A stretch of DNA of 5,727 bases from contig JAITVW010000198.1 in NCBI GenBank assembly GCA_031285605.1, positions 1 to 5,727 on the forward strand, given 5' to 3'. The notes below the pieces were generated by a model. That model searched no databases. It saw only the letters and a program-made list of their open reading frames with translations, and was not told the origin of the DNA. Positions 1 through 5,727 of the stretch are shown in pieces; position 1 is the stretch's first letter, and every line of letters begins with the position of its first letter. The stretch is from Fusobacteriales bacterium. GTDB lineage: Bacteria > Fusobacteriota > Fusobacteriia > Fusobacteriales > Leptotrichiaceae. A program made the translations under genes and the position numbers.

Positions 1-1
1 A

Positions 2-1714
2 AAGCAGATAAGGGAGAATACTGCTGTAGAGCTGGAAGTTTTTGTATCAGGCGCTTTATGTATTGCTTATTCCGGAAATTGCTATATAAGCAGTTTTATA
101 GGAGGAAGAAGCGGTAACAGAGGTCTTTGCGCCTACACATGCAGGAAAAAATTTCAGGATGAAAATAAGGAAAGCAGGTATTTTCTTAGTCCTAATGATC
201 AGTTCCTTGAAGAAGAGGTAAAAAAACTTAGAGAAATAGGAATAGATGCGGTAAAAGTAGAAGGAAGAAAGAAAACAGAGCAATATGTCTATGAGACTGT
301 AAGTTATTATAAGGATATTCTTAATAATAAAGAGAGAAAAAGCCAGTCTTATAAGCTTTTTAACAGGGGATACTCCAAAGGATACTTTCACGGGGATGAT
401 AAGCTTATGAATTTTGATTATTCTGCCAATTTTGGATATAAGGCCGGAACAGTAAGTGCAGCCGGAAAAATTTTTCTGGATGATGATATTAGTCTTGGCG
501 ACGGTATACAGTTTGTTGGTGATAATTATGAGAAACTCGGGGGAGTTTATGTAAATAAGATTCTTGTAAACAATATAAAAAAAGAGAAAGCATATAAGGG
601 AGATACTGTGTATCTGGGAAGAATTCCGGAAAAAACAAAATATATTTACAAGAATTATTCAAAAGAATTACATGACAATATAAACCATGAAATGAAAACA
701 AAGGAAAGAAAACTTAAAATAGACGGAGAATTTTCGGCAGCTCTGGGGGAAAAACCTGTATTGGTATTTGCTGCGTATAATCTAAACGGAATCAGGATAA
801 CAGCGGAATGTAAAAGAGAAGTACTGAGCGAAACAGCTAAAAAATCAATAGATGTAAAAACAATAGGTGAAAAGTTATCAGAGCTTGGAGATACTTCTTT
901 TGAGCTTGATAATGTTAAAGTAAATTATGATAATACGGCTTTTGTTTCATTCAGCGAGTTAAAGCAGATGAAAAGAGAATGTGCTGAAAAATTACAGGAA
1001 AAATTGACAGCTTCGTATAGAAGAGAAGGAAAGGCAGTGAGTGTAAGAAATTTTGAAAATAATCATAATGATAAGCCGGTTATTTCTGCAATGGTGTCAA
1101 ATAAGGAACAGGAAGCCGAGTGCAGGGCAAACGGAATAGAAAAAATATACCACAGACAGTTTGATGTGGCAAAAGAGAGTAAGCTGGATAAAACAGATCT
1201 GGATTCAAGACTGGTTTCAAATCTTTATCAAATTTTAAAATCAAATATCGATAAAAAAAGTGTAGACTGGAATCTGAATATATTTAATAATTATACTGTA
1301 GATTTGTTTAGTGAATTTGAAGGAGTGGAAACTGTCTTTCTGTCACCCGAAATGAATTTTGAGCAATTGAAGGGAATCAAAAGTAAAAAGGTAAAGAAGG
1401 GTATGGTTATTTACGGTTATCTGAAAGGGATGTACATAGAGTATACGATATTTGAAAAGAAATATAAGGAGCTGTACGGAGATCATAATGATATGTACAG
1501 GGTAGTAAAAAATGACCTGAATAATATAGAGCTCTATATGGATAAACCTATGAATCTTATACCAAAACTGGATGAAATAATGAGTCTGGGACTTGATGAA
1601 TTAAGACTGGATTTTACTTTTGAAAATACTGATGAAGTATGTGAAATAATTAAAAGTCTGAATACAGGAAAGGGGAAATATAATCCTTATTGTTTTGAAA
1701 GAGGGATTTTTTAA
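2..1714 (+). CDS. U32 family peptidase-like protein, RlhA-type long form (5' truncated by window edge)
   Basis: This is the C-terminal 570 residues of a U32-family protein; its start lies left of the window. The frame is open from base 2, so the ATG at 407 (visible residue 136) is internal. Visible residues 12-30 match the U32 signature E-x-F-x2-G-[SA]-[LIVM]-C-x4-G-x-C-x-[LIVM]-S exactly. The cysteines are C20, C27, C43 and C47 (spacing C-x6-C-x15-C-x3-C), the pattern that binds a 4Fe-4S cluster in characterised members. A conserved VEGR follows at about 86-89 and an FNRGYSKGYF turn at about 119-128. Residues about 240-335 resemble DUF3656, and about 350-570 form a second barrel-like half (LNIFNNYTVDLF, LSPEMNFEQL, LRLDFTFE). 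This order is that of E. coli RlhA, which hydroxylates 23S rRNA C2501; others in the family are annotated as collagenase-like peptidases. Family assignment is firm. RNA hydroxylation is inferred from architecture, because paralogues with this layout exist. The second half lacks a cysteine after YGYLKGMY, where many relatives have one. The tail ERGIF looks like a natural family end. Confidence 0.9.
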   Translation, partial: KQIRENTAVELEVFVSGALCIAYSGNCYISSFIGGRSGNRGLCAYTCRKKFQDENKESRYFLSPNDQFLEEEVKKLREIGIDAVKVEGRKKTEQYVYETVSYYKDILNNKERKSQSYKLFNRGYSKGYFHGDDKLMNFDYSANFGYKAGTVSAAGKIFLDDDISLGDGIQFVGDNYEKLGGVYVNKILVNNIKKEKAYKGDTVYLGRIPEKTKYIYKNYSKELHDNINHEMKTKERKLKIDGEFSAALGEKPVLVFAAYNLNGIRITAECKREVLSETAKKSIDVKTIGEKLSELGDTSFELDNVKVNYDNTAFVSFSELKQMKRECAEKLQEKLTASYRREGKAVSVRNFENNHNDKPVISAMVSNKEQEAECRANGIEKIYHRQFDVAKESKLDKTDLDSRLVSNLYQILKSNIDKKSVDWNLNIFNNYTVDLFSEFEGVETVFLSPEMNFEQLKGIKSKKVKKGMVIYGYLKGMYIEYTIFEKKYKELYGDHNDMYRVVKNDLNNIELYMDKPMNLIPKLDEIMSLGLDELRLDFTFENTDEVCEIIKSLNTGKGKYNPYCFERGIF

Positions 1715-1783
1715 AAACATATTGTAACTTCACGTTGATTTCATATTGATATGGAATAATAAGTATATAAAATAAATATTTCT

Positions 1784-1790
1784 GGAGGAG
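1784..1790 (+). promoter_or_regulatory. Ribosome binding site GGAGGAG of the lipoprotein gene
   Basis: The GGAGG core ends four bases before the ATG at 1793 and thirteen before the in-frame ATG at 1802. The spacing favours 1793, although it is slightly short. Either start leaves a usable signal peptide (MIKMNFRK or MNFRK), so the choice does not alter the mature protein. Confidence 0.7.
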
Positions 1791-1792
1791 CT

Positions 1793-3151
1793 ATGATTAA
1801 GATGAATTTTAGAAAAATATTATTATTTGCTGTTTTGTTGTTTGTATTTGTGGGATGTGACCTGAAAAAAGCCGAGGAAGCTTATGAAAAAGGTGATTAT
1901 GTAACAGCTGTTAAGTATAGTGCCAAATATCTTGACGGGAAAAAAACATTTCCTAATAATAAAGAAAGCAAACAAATATTGGAAAAATTTGATACAATAA
2001 TAAAATATTATGAAAAAAATATTGCAGAAGCATTTAGTGTTGACAGTAAAATAAAATATATGTCTGAATTCTGGCAGATAAGAACTCTGCTGGATAAAAA
2101 GTCTTATGATAAGCAGATATCATTTTTTACCGGGAAATATGCAGTTGACGAACTGGGGAAAAATGTAGCGGAGCAGTATTATATAAAAGGTGACAGTATA
2201 AAAGCAGTAAGAAGTGATGATTATCTGAGCAAAGCAGAGGCATATGAAGCGGGACTAACTTATTACAGCTACAGGGATATAAAACAGAAAGCGGAAGATT
2301 ACAGATTCAGATATTCTGAGTTGAAGGCAGGGGAATACTATAACAGCGGTGTTTCTGACGAAAAAAACGGACGTTACAGAAGTGCTGAAGAGAATTTTCT
2401 TGCTGCGTATAATATCTATAAAAATTATGGAAGCTACAAGGATTCACAAAAGCGTTATCAGGTAAATAACGAAAAGGCAGACAGGGCAGAAGCCGAAAAT
2501 CTGTATAAAAAAGCAAAATCACAGGAAGCAGCAAAAAATTACTGTGATGCAGCCGAAACTTTCGTAGAAGCGGATGATGCGTATGAGAAACACGGGAATT
2601 ATAAAGACAGTAATGAATTAAGCGAAAAAAATGATAAATTATGCAGACAGGAAGCTGCGGATAAATATTATCAGGAAGCCAGAAGCAGGGAATACAGTGC
2701 AAGAACAAAACGTGAATACAGAGACACAGCTCAGATATATAACAGTGCATACAGTGCTTATCAAAAATACGGAGAATATAAAGATTCATACAGAAAATAT
2801 CGCGATTTGGAAGAAAGGGGAAAAGTAAAGGTTTATATTGCGGGTGATCTGGATAATATAGTGAAAGATTCTCTGAAAAGTGACTTTATAGTATTAACCG
2901 GTTCATATTCGTCAGCAGATGTGAGAATCAGGATTGTTGTCGATGATAACGGATATAAACAGCATCCCGAACCACAGCTGAGAAGCAGAATGAGTTATGA
3001 AGTCAGCGGTTACATGAATGATGAAAAAAAATACAGTTATACAGAACGTAATGACAGTAAAGACAATCTATACAGAAAAGTAAGAAACAGGATGAAAGAG
3101 GATGTAAGATGGGAAATAGGAAAACTTATTGATTCGCTTTCAAGAATGTAA
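1793..3151 (+). CDS. Predicted lipoprotein with four TPR-like repeats and an unassigned C-terminal domain
   Basis: This 452-residue protein is probably exported and lipid-anchored. It has a basic N-terminus (K3, R7, K8), a hydrophobic stretch (9-20) and a lipobox-like FVGC, with cleavage predicted before C22. Phe at -3 is tolerated but not the usual Leu. The residue after the cysteine is D23, which in E. coli would hold a lipoprotein in the inner membrane; whether that rule applies here is unknown. From about residue 126 to 342 there are four diverged helical units. Each ends in Y-[KR]-D-[SI] after an aromatic-rich helix: Y160, Y215, Y270 and Y329, spaced 55, 55 and 59. The last unit carries a small insert (SARTKREYRDTAQ). 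An isolated TPR-like helix pair (AEEAYEKGDYVTAVKYSAKYL) begins just after the anchor. Residues about 344-452 are a different, probably alpha/beta domain (KVYIAGDLDNIV, ADVRIRIVVDD) that I do not recognise. TPR-like repeats suggest a scaffold for protein or envelope contacts; no catalytic motif is seen. It stands alone, 78 bp after the U32 gene and upstream of a terminator. Confidence 0.85.
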   Translation: MIKMNFRKILLFAVLLFVFVGCDLKKAEEAYEKGDYVTAVKYSAKYLDGKKTFPNNKESKQILEKFDTIIKYYEKNIAEAFSVDSKIKYMSEFWQIRTLLDKKSYDKQISFFTGKYAVDELGKNVAEQYYIKGDSIKAVRSDDYLSKAEAYEAGLTYYSYRDIKQKAEDYRFRYSELKAGEYYNSGVSDEKNGRYRSAEENFLAAYNIYKNYGSYKDSQKRYQVNNEKADRAEAENLYKKAKSQEAAKNYCDAAETFVEADDAYEKHGNYKDSNELSEKNDKLCRQEAADKYYQEARSREYSARTKREYRDTAQIYNSAYSAYQKYGEYKDSYRKYRDLEERGKVKVYIAGDLDNIVKDSLKSDFIVLTGSYSSADVRIRIVVDDNGYKQHPEPQLRSRMSYEVSGYMNDEKKYSYTERNDSKDNLYRKVRNRMKEDVRWEIGKLIDSLSRM

Positions 3152-3163
3152 ATTATATATTTT

Positions 3164-3194
3164 AAGAGCTGTTTAATGAAGAACAGCTTTTTTG
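3164..3194 (+). terminator. Intrinsic terminator after the lipoprotein gene
   Basis: AGCTGTT (3167-3173) pairs perfectly with AACAGCT (3182-3188) around an 8-base loop. The stem can extend by G-T and two A-T pairs at the base, and it runs into six T residues (3188-3193). It lies 13 bases after the lipoprotein stop codon. There is no matching A run on the left, so it looks one-directional. It separates the lipoprotein transcript from the nuclease/transporter pair. Confidence 0.85.
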
Positions 3195-3267
3195 TACAGT
3201 TATTTTAAGAAAAAAATCTGCTGTTGGAAAAATACATAAAAATTATAAAATTTAAGCCTAAAATAAA

Positions 3268-3296
3268 TTATAATATTATCCGAAATATAGTATAAT
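3268..3296 (+). promoter_or_regulatory. Candidate sigma-70 promoter of the DUF429-MFS unit
   Basis: A perfect TATAAT -10 box at 3291-3296 has a weak TTATAA (3 of 6 consensus) 17 bases upstream at 3268-3273. Transcription would begin near 3303, about 23 bases before the ATG at 3326, leaving room for the AAAGGA site at 3313-3318. The terminator at 3164-3194 lies upstream, so a new promoter is expected here. The -35 match is poor and the region is very AT-rich; another TATAAT at 3269-3274 lacks a partner. Confidence 0.55.
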
Positions 3297-3325
3297 GAAA
3301 GCAGTTTTATTAAAAGGACAAAATT

Positions 3326-4078
3326 ATGAAAGAAAAAATATTTGCTGGGATAGATCTCGCATGGACAGAAGACAATGAAACAGGAATATGTATAATAAAC
3401 GGAAACGGAGAAATTATATTTTCCGGGTCAGATATATATAGTAACAATTACATAGCCGGACTGTTTCTTAATTCTGAAATGACAGTCAGAAAAGAGGTAC
3501 ACATTGGAATAGATGCACCGCTGGTTTTTCCCGAAAATTCCCAAGAATACAGAAATGCTGAAAAAGATCTAAAGAGGACAAAAATAAACGGGTTTCATAT
3601 ATCAAGTTTTCAGGTCTCTAAAGAATATATGGAAAGAGCGTATAAAGGAAGCCGCGGGGAAGATATTGCCGGGTATCTTGTAAAAAAATATAAAAAATTC
3701 AATTATACAGATAAAATATTTACACACAGTCATGAAGTAGTGGAAACATTTCCCACAGGGATAACTGCCGGTATTTTTCCGGAAATATTTCCTGCAGGGT
3801 ATAAATTAAAAGGGAAAATATCAGACAGTCTGAAGGGTTATATTGCATTATATGAAAAAATAAAGATTTTTGAAGAAAAAAAAATAATAAGCGGGTTTAC
3901 AGAGAATTTTGAGCTGCCGGAAAATAATTTGAAAAGAAAGGATTATAAGAAATTTGAAGATAAAATTGATGCTTTTCTTTGTGCTTTCGGACTTTTTCTG
4001 GTTTATAAAAATCTGGCTTCGGAACTTTATTTTGGTGATATAAAAAAAGGCTTGATTTTTTTACCGTTGAAACAGTAA
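3326..4078 (+). CDS. DUF429 family predicted nuclease (RNase H fold)
   Basis: This 250-residue protein has the DUF429 (PF04250) motifs in order. GIDLAW at residues 8-13 (D10) is the first beta strand of the RNase H-like fold. IGIDAPL at 60-66 contains D63. A family-typical NGFHISSF lies at 88-95 and VVETFP with E140 at 138-143. D212 and D215 fall in DKIDAFLCA near the end, and the protein closes with the usual GLIFLP strand. D10, D63, E140 and D212/D215 are the acidic residues that could bind metal. Length and domain span match a complete single-domain family member. The family is predicted to be nucleolytic by fold; I know of no established substrate, so nucleic-acid cleavage is an inference. 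The ATG at 3326 sits seven bases after AAAGGA. The stop is 33 bp before the MFS gene, so the two are probably co-transcribed. Confidence 0.85.
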   Translation: MKEKIFAGIDLAWTEDNETGICIINGNGEIIFSGSDIYSNNYIAGLFLNSEMTVRKEVHIGIDAPLVFPENSQEYRNAEKDLKRTKINGFHISSFQVSKEYMERAYKGSRGEDIAGYLVKKYKKFNYTDKIFTHSHEVVETFPTGITAGIFPEIFPAGYKLKGKISDSLKGYIALYEKIKIFEEKKIISGFTENFELPENNLKRKDYKKFEDKIDAFLCAFGLFLVYKNLASELYFGDIKKGLIFLPLKQ

Positions 4079-4111
4079 AAAATATTATTTTATAGAAAGA
4101 GGTGTACATTC

Positions 4112-5320
4112 ATGCAGGCTGGAAAGAGTTTAAAAAAGATAAATGCAAAGTTTTCTATGATTCAGTGTTCATTTATGATGTCGTTTAGCGCAATAATGGG
4201 ATTTTCGGTAGTATTGCTTCAGGCAAGAAATTTTAAGAGTTCCGAAATAGGTATAATACTTGCAGTAGAGTGTGTGGCCTCTGTTGTTTCACAGACTTTT
4301 TTGGGAAGTTTTGCAGATAAACATAAAAAAATATCCCTGAAAAGAATTCTTCTTGTTATTATGGGTCTAAGTTTTATCATAAACATGATTCTTATGGTCA
4401 TTCCTTCCGAATTCTTCATTACCATATTTATTTTTATTATGATAGGAATGACGGAATATTCAGCAACAGGACTGGTAAATTCACTGGCAATACAGTTTGT
4501 AAATATTGGTATTCCCGTAAATTTCGGTCTGGCAAGGGGGCTTGGCTCTCTGGCGTATGCAGCAGGCGGTTTTATCATAGGAAAAGTAATTACACAGTCA
4601 GGGCCTGAAAGTATACTTGTGATTCATGCTGTTTTTTTGATAGTAATGATAATATCAATATGTATTTTTGATAATCCGGACTCTGAAACAGCAGTTCAAG
4701 AAAGTGTAATTACAGAGCAGTCTGGAAATAACGACAGTGTATGGTGTATGCTTGCAGCTAATAAGAAACTTTTATATTTCCTTGTAGCTATGATATTAAC
4801 ATTTATAAGTCATGGAATGCTTGCTAATTTTCTTCCGCAGATAGTGGAGCATGTGGGCGGAAACAGCGGAGACTACGGGACGGCAATGTCGCTGGCGGCA
4901 TTAAGCGAAATCCCTACAATGGTATGTTTCAGCTTTTTTATGAAAAAGACTGCAAGCGGAAAACTGGTAATGCTTTCCTTTCTGTTTTTCTTTGTCAAGA
5001 GTGTTTTATTTATATTTTCAAACAATATATATTTTATTTTTGCATTTCAAATGTTACAGATACTTGGTTACGGACTTTTTGTACCGGCTTCTGTATATTA
5101 TGTGAATGAAATAGTAGATAAAAATGAAAAAATAAGAGGACAGTCTCTGATAACGGTAGCATCAATGGGAATTGGAGTAACAATAGGAAACCTGCTCGGC
5201 GGAGTAATTCTGGACTCAAAAGGAGTGCCGGCAATGCTGATAGTAAGTACTGTTTTCTCATTCTTAGGGTTTGTAATAGTTTTTTTGAGTATTGGGAGAA
5301 AAAATAAGAATAATATTTAA
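4112..5320 (+). CDS. Major facilitator superfamily transporter (MFS_1-like, 12 transmembrane helices)
   Basis: This 402-residue integral membrane protein has two six-helix halves. Helices lie at roughly 14-35, 45-66, 78-97, 101-125, 139-159, 167-186, then 217-240, 256-276, 282-302, 306-328, 344-365 and 372-394. A polar central loop spans about 187-216. The helix 2-3 loop carries an MFS motif A variant, GSFADKHKK (65-73), with D69. Helix 5 begins FGLARGLGS with R142, resembling the Y-G-x-x-R-x-W-G-S segment of the MFS_1-like/LacY-type proton symporter group (PF12832). The helix 10-11 region (VYYVNEIVDK, GQSLITVASMGIG) also fits that group. Substrate cannot be read from the sequence; a small sugar, nucleoside or organic anion moved by proton coupling is a family-based guess. 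The start is backed by AAAGAGGTG at 4096-4104, seven bases upstream and an 8 of 9 match to the ideal site. It follows the DUF429 gene by 33 bp. No convincing terminator is seen after its stop. Confidence 0.88.
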   Translation: MQAGKSLKKINAKFSMIQCSFMMSFSAIMGFSVVLLQARNFKSSEIGIILAVECVASVVSQTFLGSFADKHKKISLKRILLVIMGLSFIINMILMVIPSEFFITIFIFIMIGMTEYSATGLVNSLAIQFVNIGIPVNFGLARGLGSLAYAAGGFIIGKVITQSGPESILVIHAVFLIVMIISICIFDNPDSETAVQESVITEQSGNNDSVWCMLAANKKLLYFLVAMILTFISHGMLANFLPQIVEHVGGNSGDYGTAMSLAALSEIPTMVCFSFFMKKTASGKLVMLSFLFFFVKSVLFIFSNNIYFIFAFQMLQILGYGLFVPASVYYVNEIVDKNEKIRGQSLITVASMGIGVTIGNLLGGVILDSKGVPAMLIVSTVFSFLGFVIVFLSIGRKNKNNI

Positions 5321-5381
5321 TAATATAAATTTTGTAATATAAGGGGCTGTGTAAAAATGGTTTGAAAACTTTCAACAATAG

Positions 5382-5541
5382 AAACAGCATGAAAGAAAAT
5401 TAAAGTATACGAAATCTTATAAGAGAAAAATAGAATTAGGGTATATGAAAATAGATGTTTATGAATGTAAGAATTGTCAGTACTGTAATTTAAGAGAGAA
5501 ATGCACAAATTAAAGAAATTGACAGATAAATAAAAAAACAA
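5382..5541 (+). pseudogene. Decayed fragment of an IS1182-type transposase
   Basis: Reading from 5382 gives 43 codons to a TAA at 5511. Bases 5457-5510 translate to VYECKNCQYCNLREKCTN, which matches the cysteine cluster Y-E-C-x2-C-x2-C-P-L-[RK]-x-x-C-T in the C-terminal half of IS1182-family (DDE_Tnp_1_6) transposases. Basic residues upstream (KQHERK, YKRK) fit the preceding stretch of that family. After the stop the same frame reads RN-stop-QIN, recalling the family's following G-N-R-[KRQ]-I. This suggests two in-frame stop mutations, plus a small deletion, in a once-continuous coding sequence. Upstream, the frame also has stops at 5352 and 5379. The rest of the roughly 450-residue transposase is absent, so this is a non-functional remnant. 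The identification rests on one motif of about 18 residues. Confidence 0.6.
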
Positions 5542-5559
5542 AATAAATGTAATAAAATA

Positions 5560-5588
5560 TTGACATTAAACAAAATAAGTGATACAAT
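5560..5588 (+). promoter_or_regulatory. Strong sigma-70 promoter with extended -10
   Basis: TTGACA (6 of 6) at 5560-5565 is followed by a 17-base spacer and TACAAT (5 of 6) at 5583-5588, with TG at 5580-5581 making an extended -10. This is by far the best promoter in the window. It points right, with transcription predicted to start near 5595, about 109 bases before the ATG at 5704. It sits just after the transposase remnant and directly before the long hairpin. Confidence 0.85.
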
Positions 5589-5595
5589 AGAGAAA

Positions 5596-5671
5596 GCAAT
5601 ATCTTGAAATAATAATATAAATATAGGGAACCTTATAATTAAATTAATATTTTTAAGATGTTGTTTTTTTT
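5596..5671 (+). promoter_or_regulatory. Long leader hairpin with T8 tract; candidate attenuator or short terminated RNA
   Basis: Bases 5596-5664 fold into one nearly continuous hairpin. The outer 10 pairs (5596-5605 with 5655-5664, two of them G-T) continue inward to a GGGAACC apex at 5626-5632. I count about 29 pairs including four G-T, three A-A mismatches and one bulged T at 5650. The right arm runs into eight T residues at 5664-5671, as in an intrinsic terminator. The hairpin starts about one base after the predicted start of the promoter at 5560-5588 and ends 32 bases before the ATG at 5704. RNA from that promoter would therefore tend to stop near 5671 unless the stem is prevented from forming. 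The arms are very AT-rich, so chance contributes, but the C-G pairs at 5597, 5603 and 5627 fit the structure. No ligand-binding core or leader peptide is recognised. It could instead be a terminator for a short RNA or the remnant of a small palindromic element. Confidence 0.55.
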
Positions 5672-5703
5672 AAAATCAAGAGATGAAATGGCGGAGGAAA
5701 ATT

Positions 5704-5727
5704 ATGGGAATAAATATGAAGTTAATA
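5704..5727 (+). CDS. Start of an unidentified gene, cut by the window edge
   Basis: An ATG at 5704 lies six bases after GGAGG (5693-5697), the best ribosome binding site spacing in the window, and is served by the promoter at 5560-5588. Only eight codons are visible (MGINMKLI), too few to identify a product. An in-frame ATG at 5683 would add MKWRRKI but has no good binding site. The ATG at 5688, in another frame, is also open to the edge but poorly placed relative to GGAGG. The in-frame ATG at 5716 is too far from the site. Confidence 0.6.

Noticed and set aside
56..391. 111-residue open frame on the - strand at the left end
   Set aside because: It is antisense to the U32 signature and VEGR region, which is clearly coding on the + strand. 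Its Phe/Ile/Leu-rich product mirrors the Lys/Glu codons opposite.
1715..1792. Possible promoter between the U32 and lipoprotein genes (TTGATT at 1735, TTGATA at 1746, TATATA/TATAAA at 1764-1771)
   Set aside because: No pair of boxes has a 16-18 base spacer, and no terminator separates the genes, so read-through from the U32 gene is equally likely.
2307..2789. 160-residue open frame on the - strand inside the lipoprotein gene
   Set aside because: It lies wholly antisense to the repeat region. The product is a Cys/His/Leu-rich low-complexity string without motifs, and the frame is explained by the codon bias of the + strand repeats.
4219..4578. 119-residue open frame on the - strand inside the MFS gene
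   Set aside because: It is antisense to transmembrane helices 2-5 of a convincing transporter and has no ribosome binding site or recognisable domain.
4585..4605. TTACACAGTCAGGG as a possible inverted partner of the GGGGCTGTGTAA block at 5343
   Set aside because: The match breaks after ACACAG, and the site lies in the middle of the MFS coding sequence.
5317..5541. 74-residue open frame on the - strand in the last gap
   Set aside because: It is Phe/Tyr/Ser-rich and arises from AT-rich DNA. The opposite strand carries the transposase cysteine motif, which explains the region better.
1..5727. CRISPR arrays, tRNA or rRNA genes, and tandem DNA repeats
   Set aside because: No regularly spaced direct repeats, no cloverleaf-like segment with a TTCGA-type arm and no rRNA-like stretch were seen. 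The lipoprotein repeats are protein-level and too diverged to count as DNA repeats.

Overview
The window is a stretch of AT-rich (roughly one-third GC) bacterial chromosome. Five coding regions, all on the + strand, are separated by short gaps with clear GGAGG- or AAGGA-type ribosome binding sites. The code is standard: TGG encodes Trp and TGA is not read through. AGA, ATA and AAA codons dominate. A lipoprotein signal, low GC and the RlhA-like long U32 protein would suit a Fusobacteriota genome of the Leptotrichia/Sebaldella type. A low-GC Firmicute cannot be excluded from this window, so the taxonomic call is an inference.

Layout. (1) 2-1714 is the 3' part of a long U32-family protein. It holds the complete U32 signature with four cysteines, a DUF3656-type middle domain and a second C-terminal barrel. 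The frame is open to the left edge, so the ATG at 407 is an internal methionine and not the start. (2) 1793-3151 is a 452-residue predicted lipoprotein with four diverged tandem TPR-like units of about 55 residues, each ending in a Y-[KR]-D-[SI] motif, followed by an unassigned C-terminal domain. It is closed by a good intrinsic terminator at 3164-3194. (3) 3326-4078 (DUF429, RNase H-fold predicted nuclease) and 4112-5320 (12-helix MFS transporter) are 33 bp apart. They probably form one transcription unit from a promoter near 3268-3296. (4) 5321-5703 has no intact gene. It contains a decayed IS1182-type transposase fragment, then an almost consensus sigma-70 promoter (TTGACA, 17 bp, TACAAT with an extended -10). 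A 69-nt imperfect hairpin followed by eight T residues begins about one base after the predicted transcription start. (5) At 5704 a new gene starts behind a GGAGG site and runs off the right edge after eight codons.

The genes do not form an obvious single pathway. The U32 protein probably works in RNA modification, the lipoprotein in the envelope, and the nuclease/transporter pair has no known joint role. No clearly new system is visible. The two items most worth a second look are the leader hairpin in front of the truncated last gene (candidate attenuator or short RNA) and the repeat lipoprotein with its unassigned C-terminal domain.
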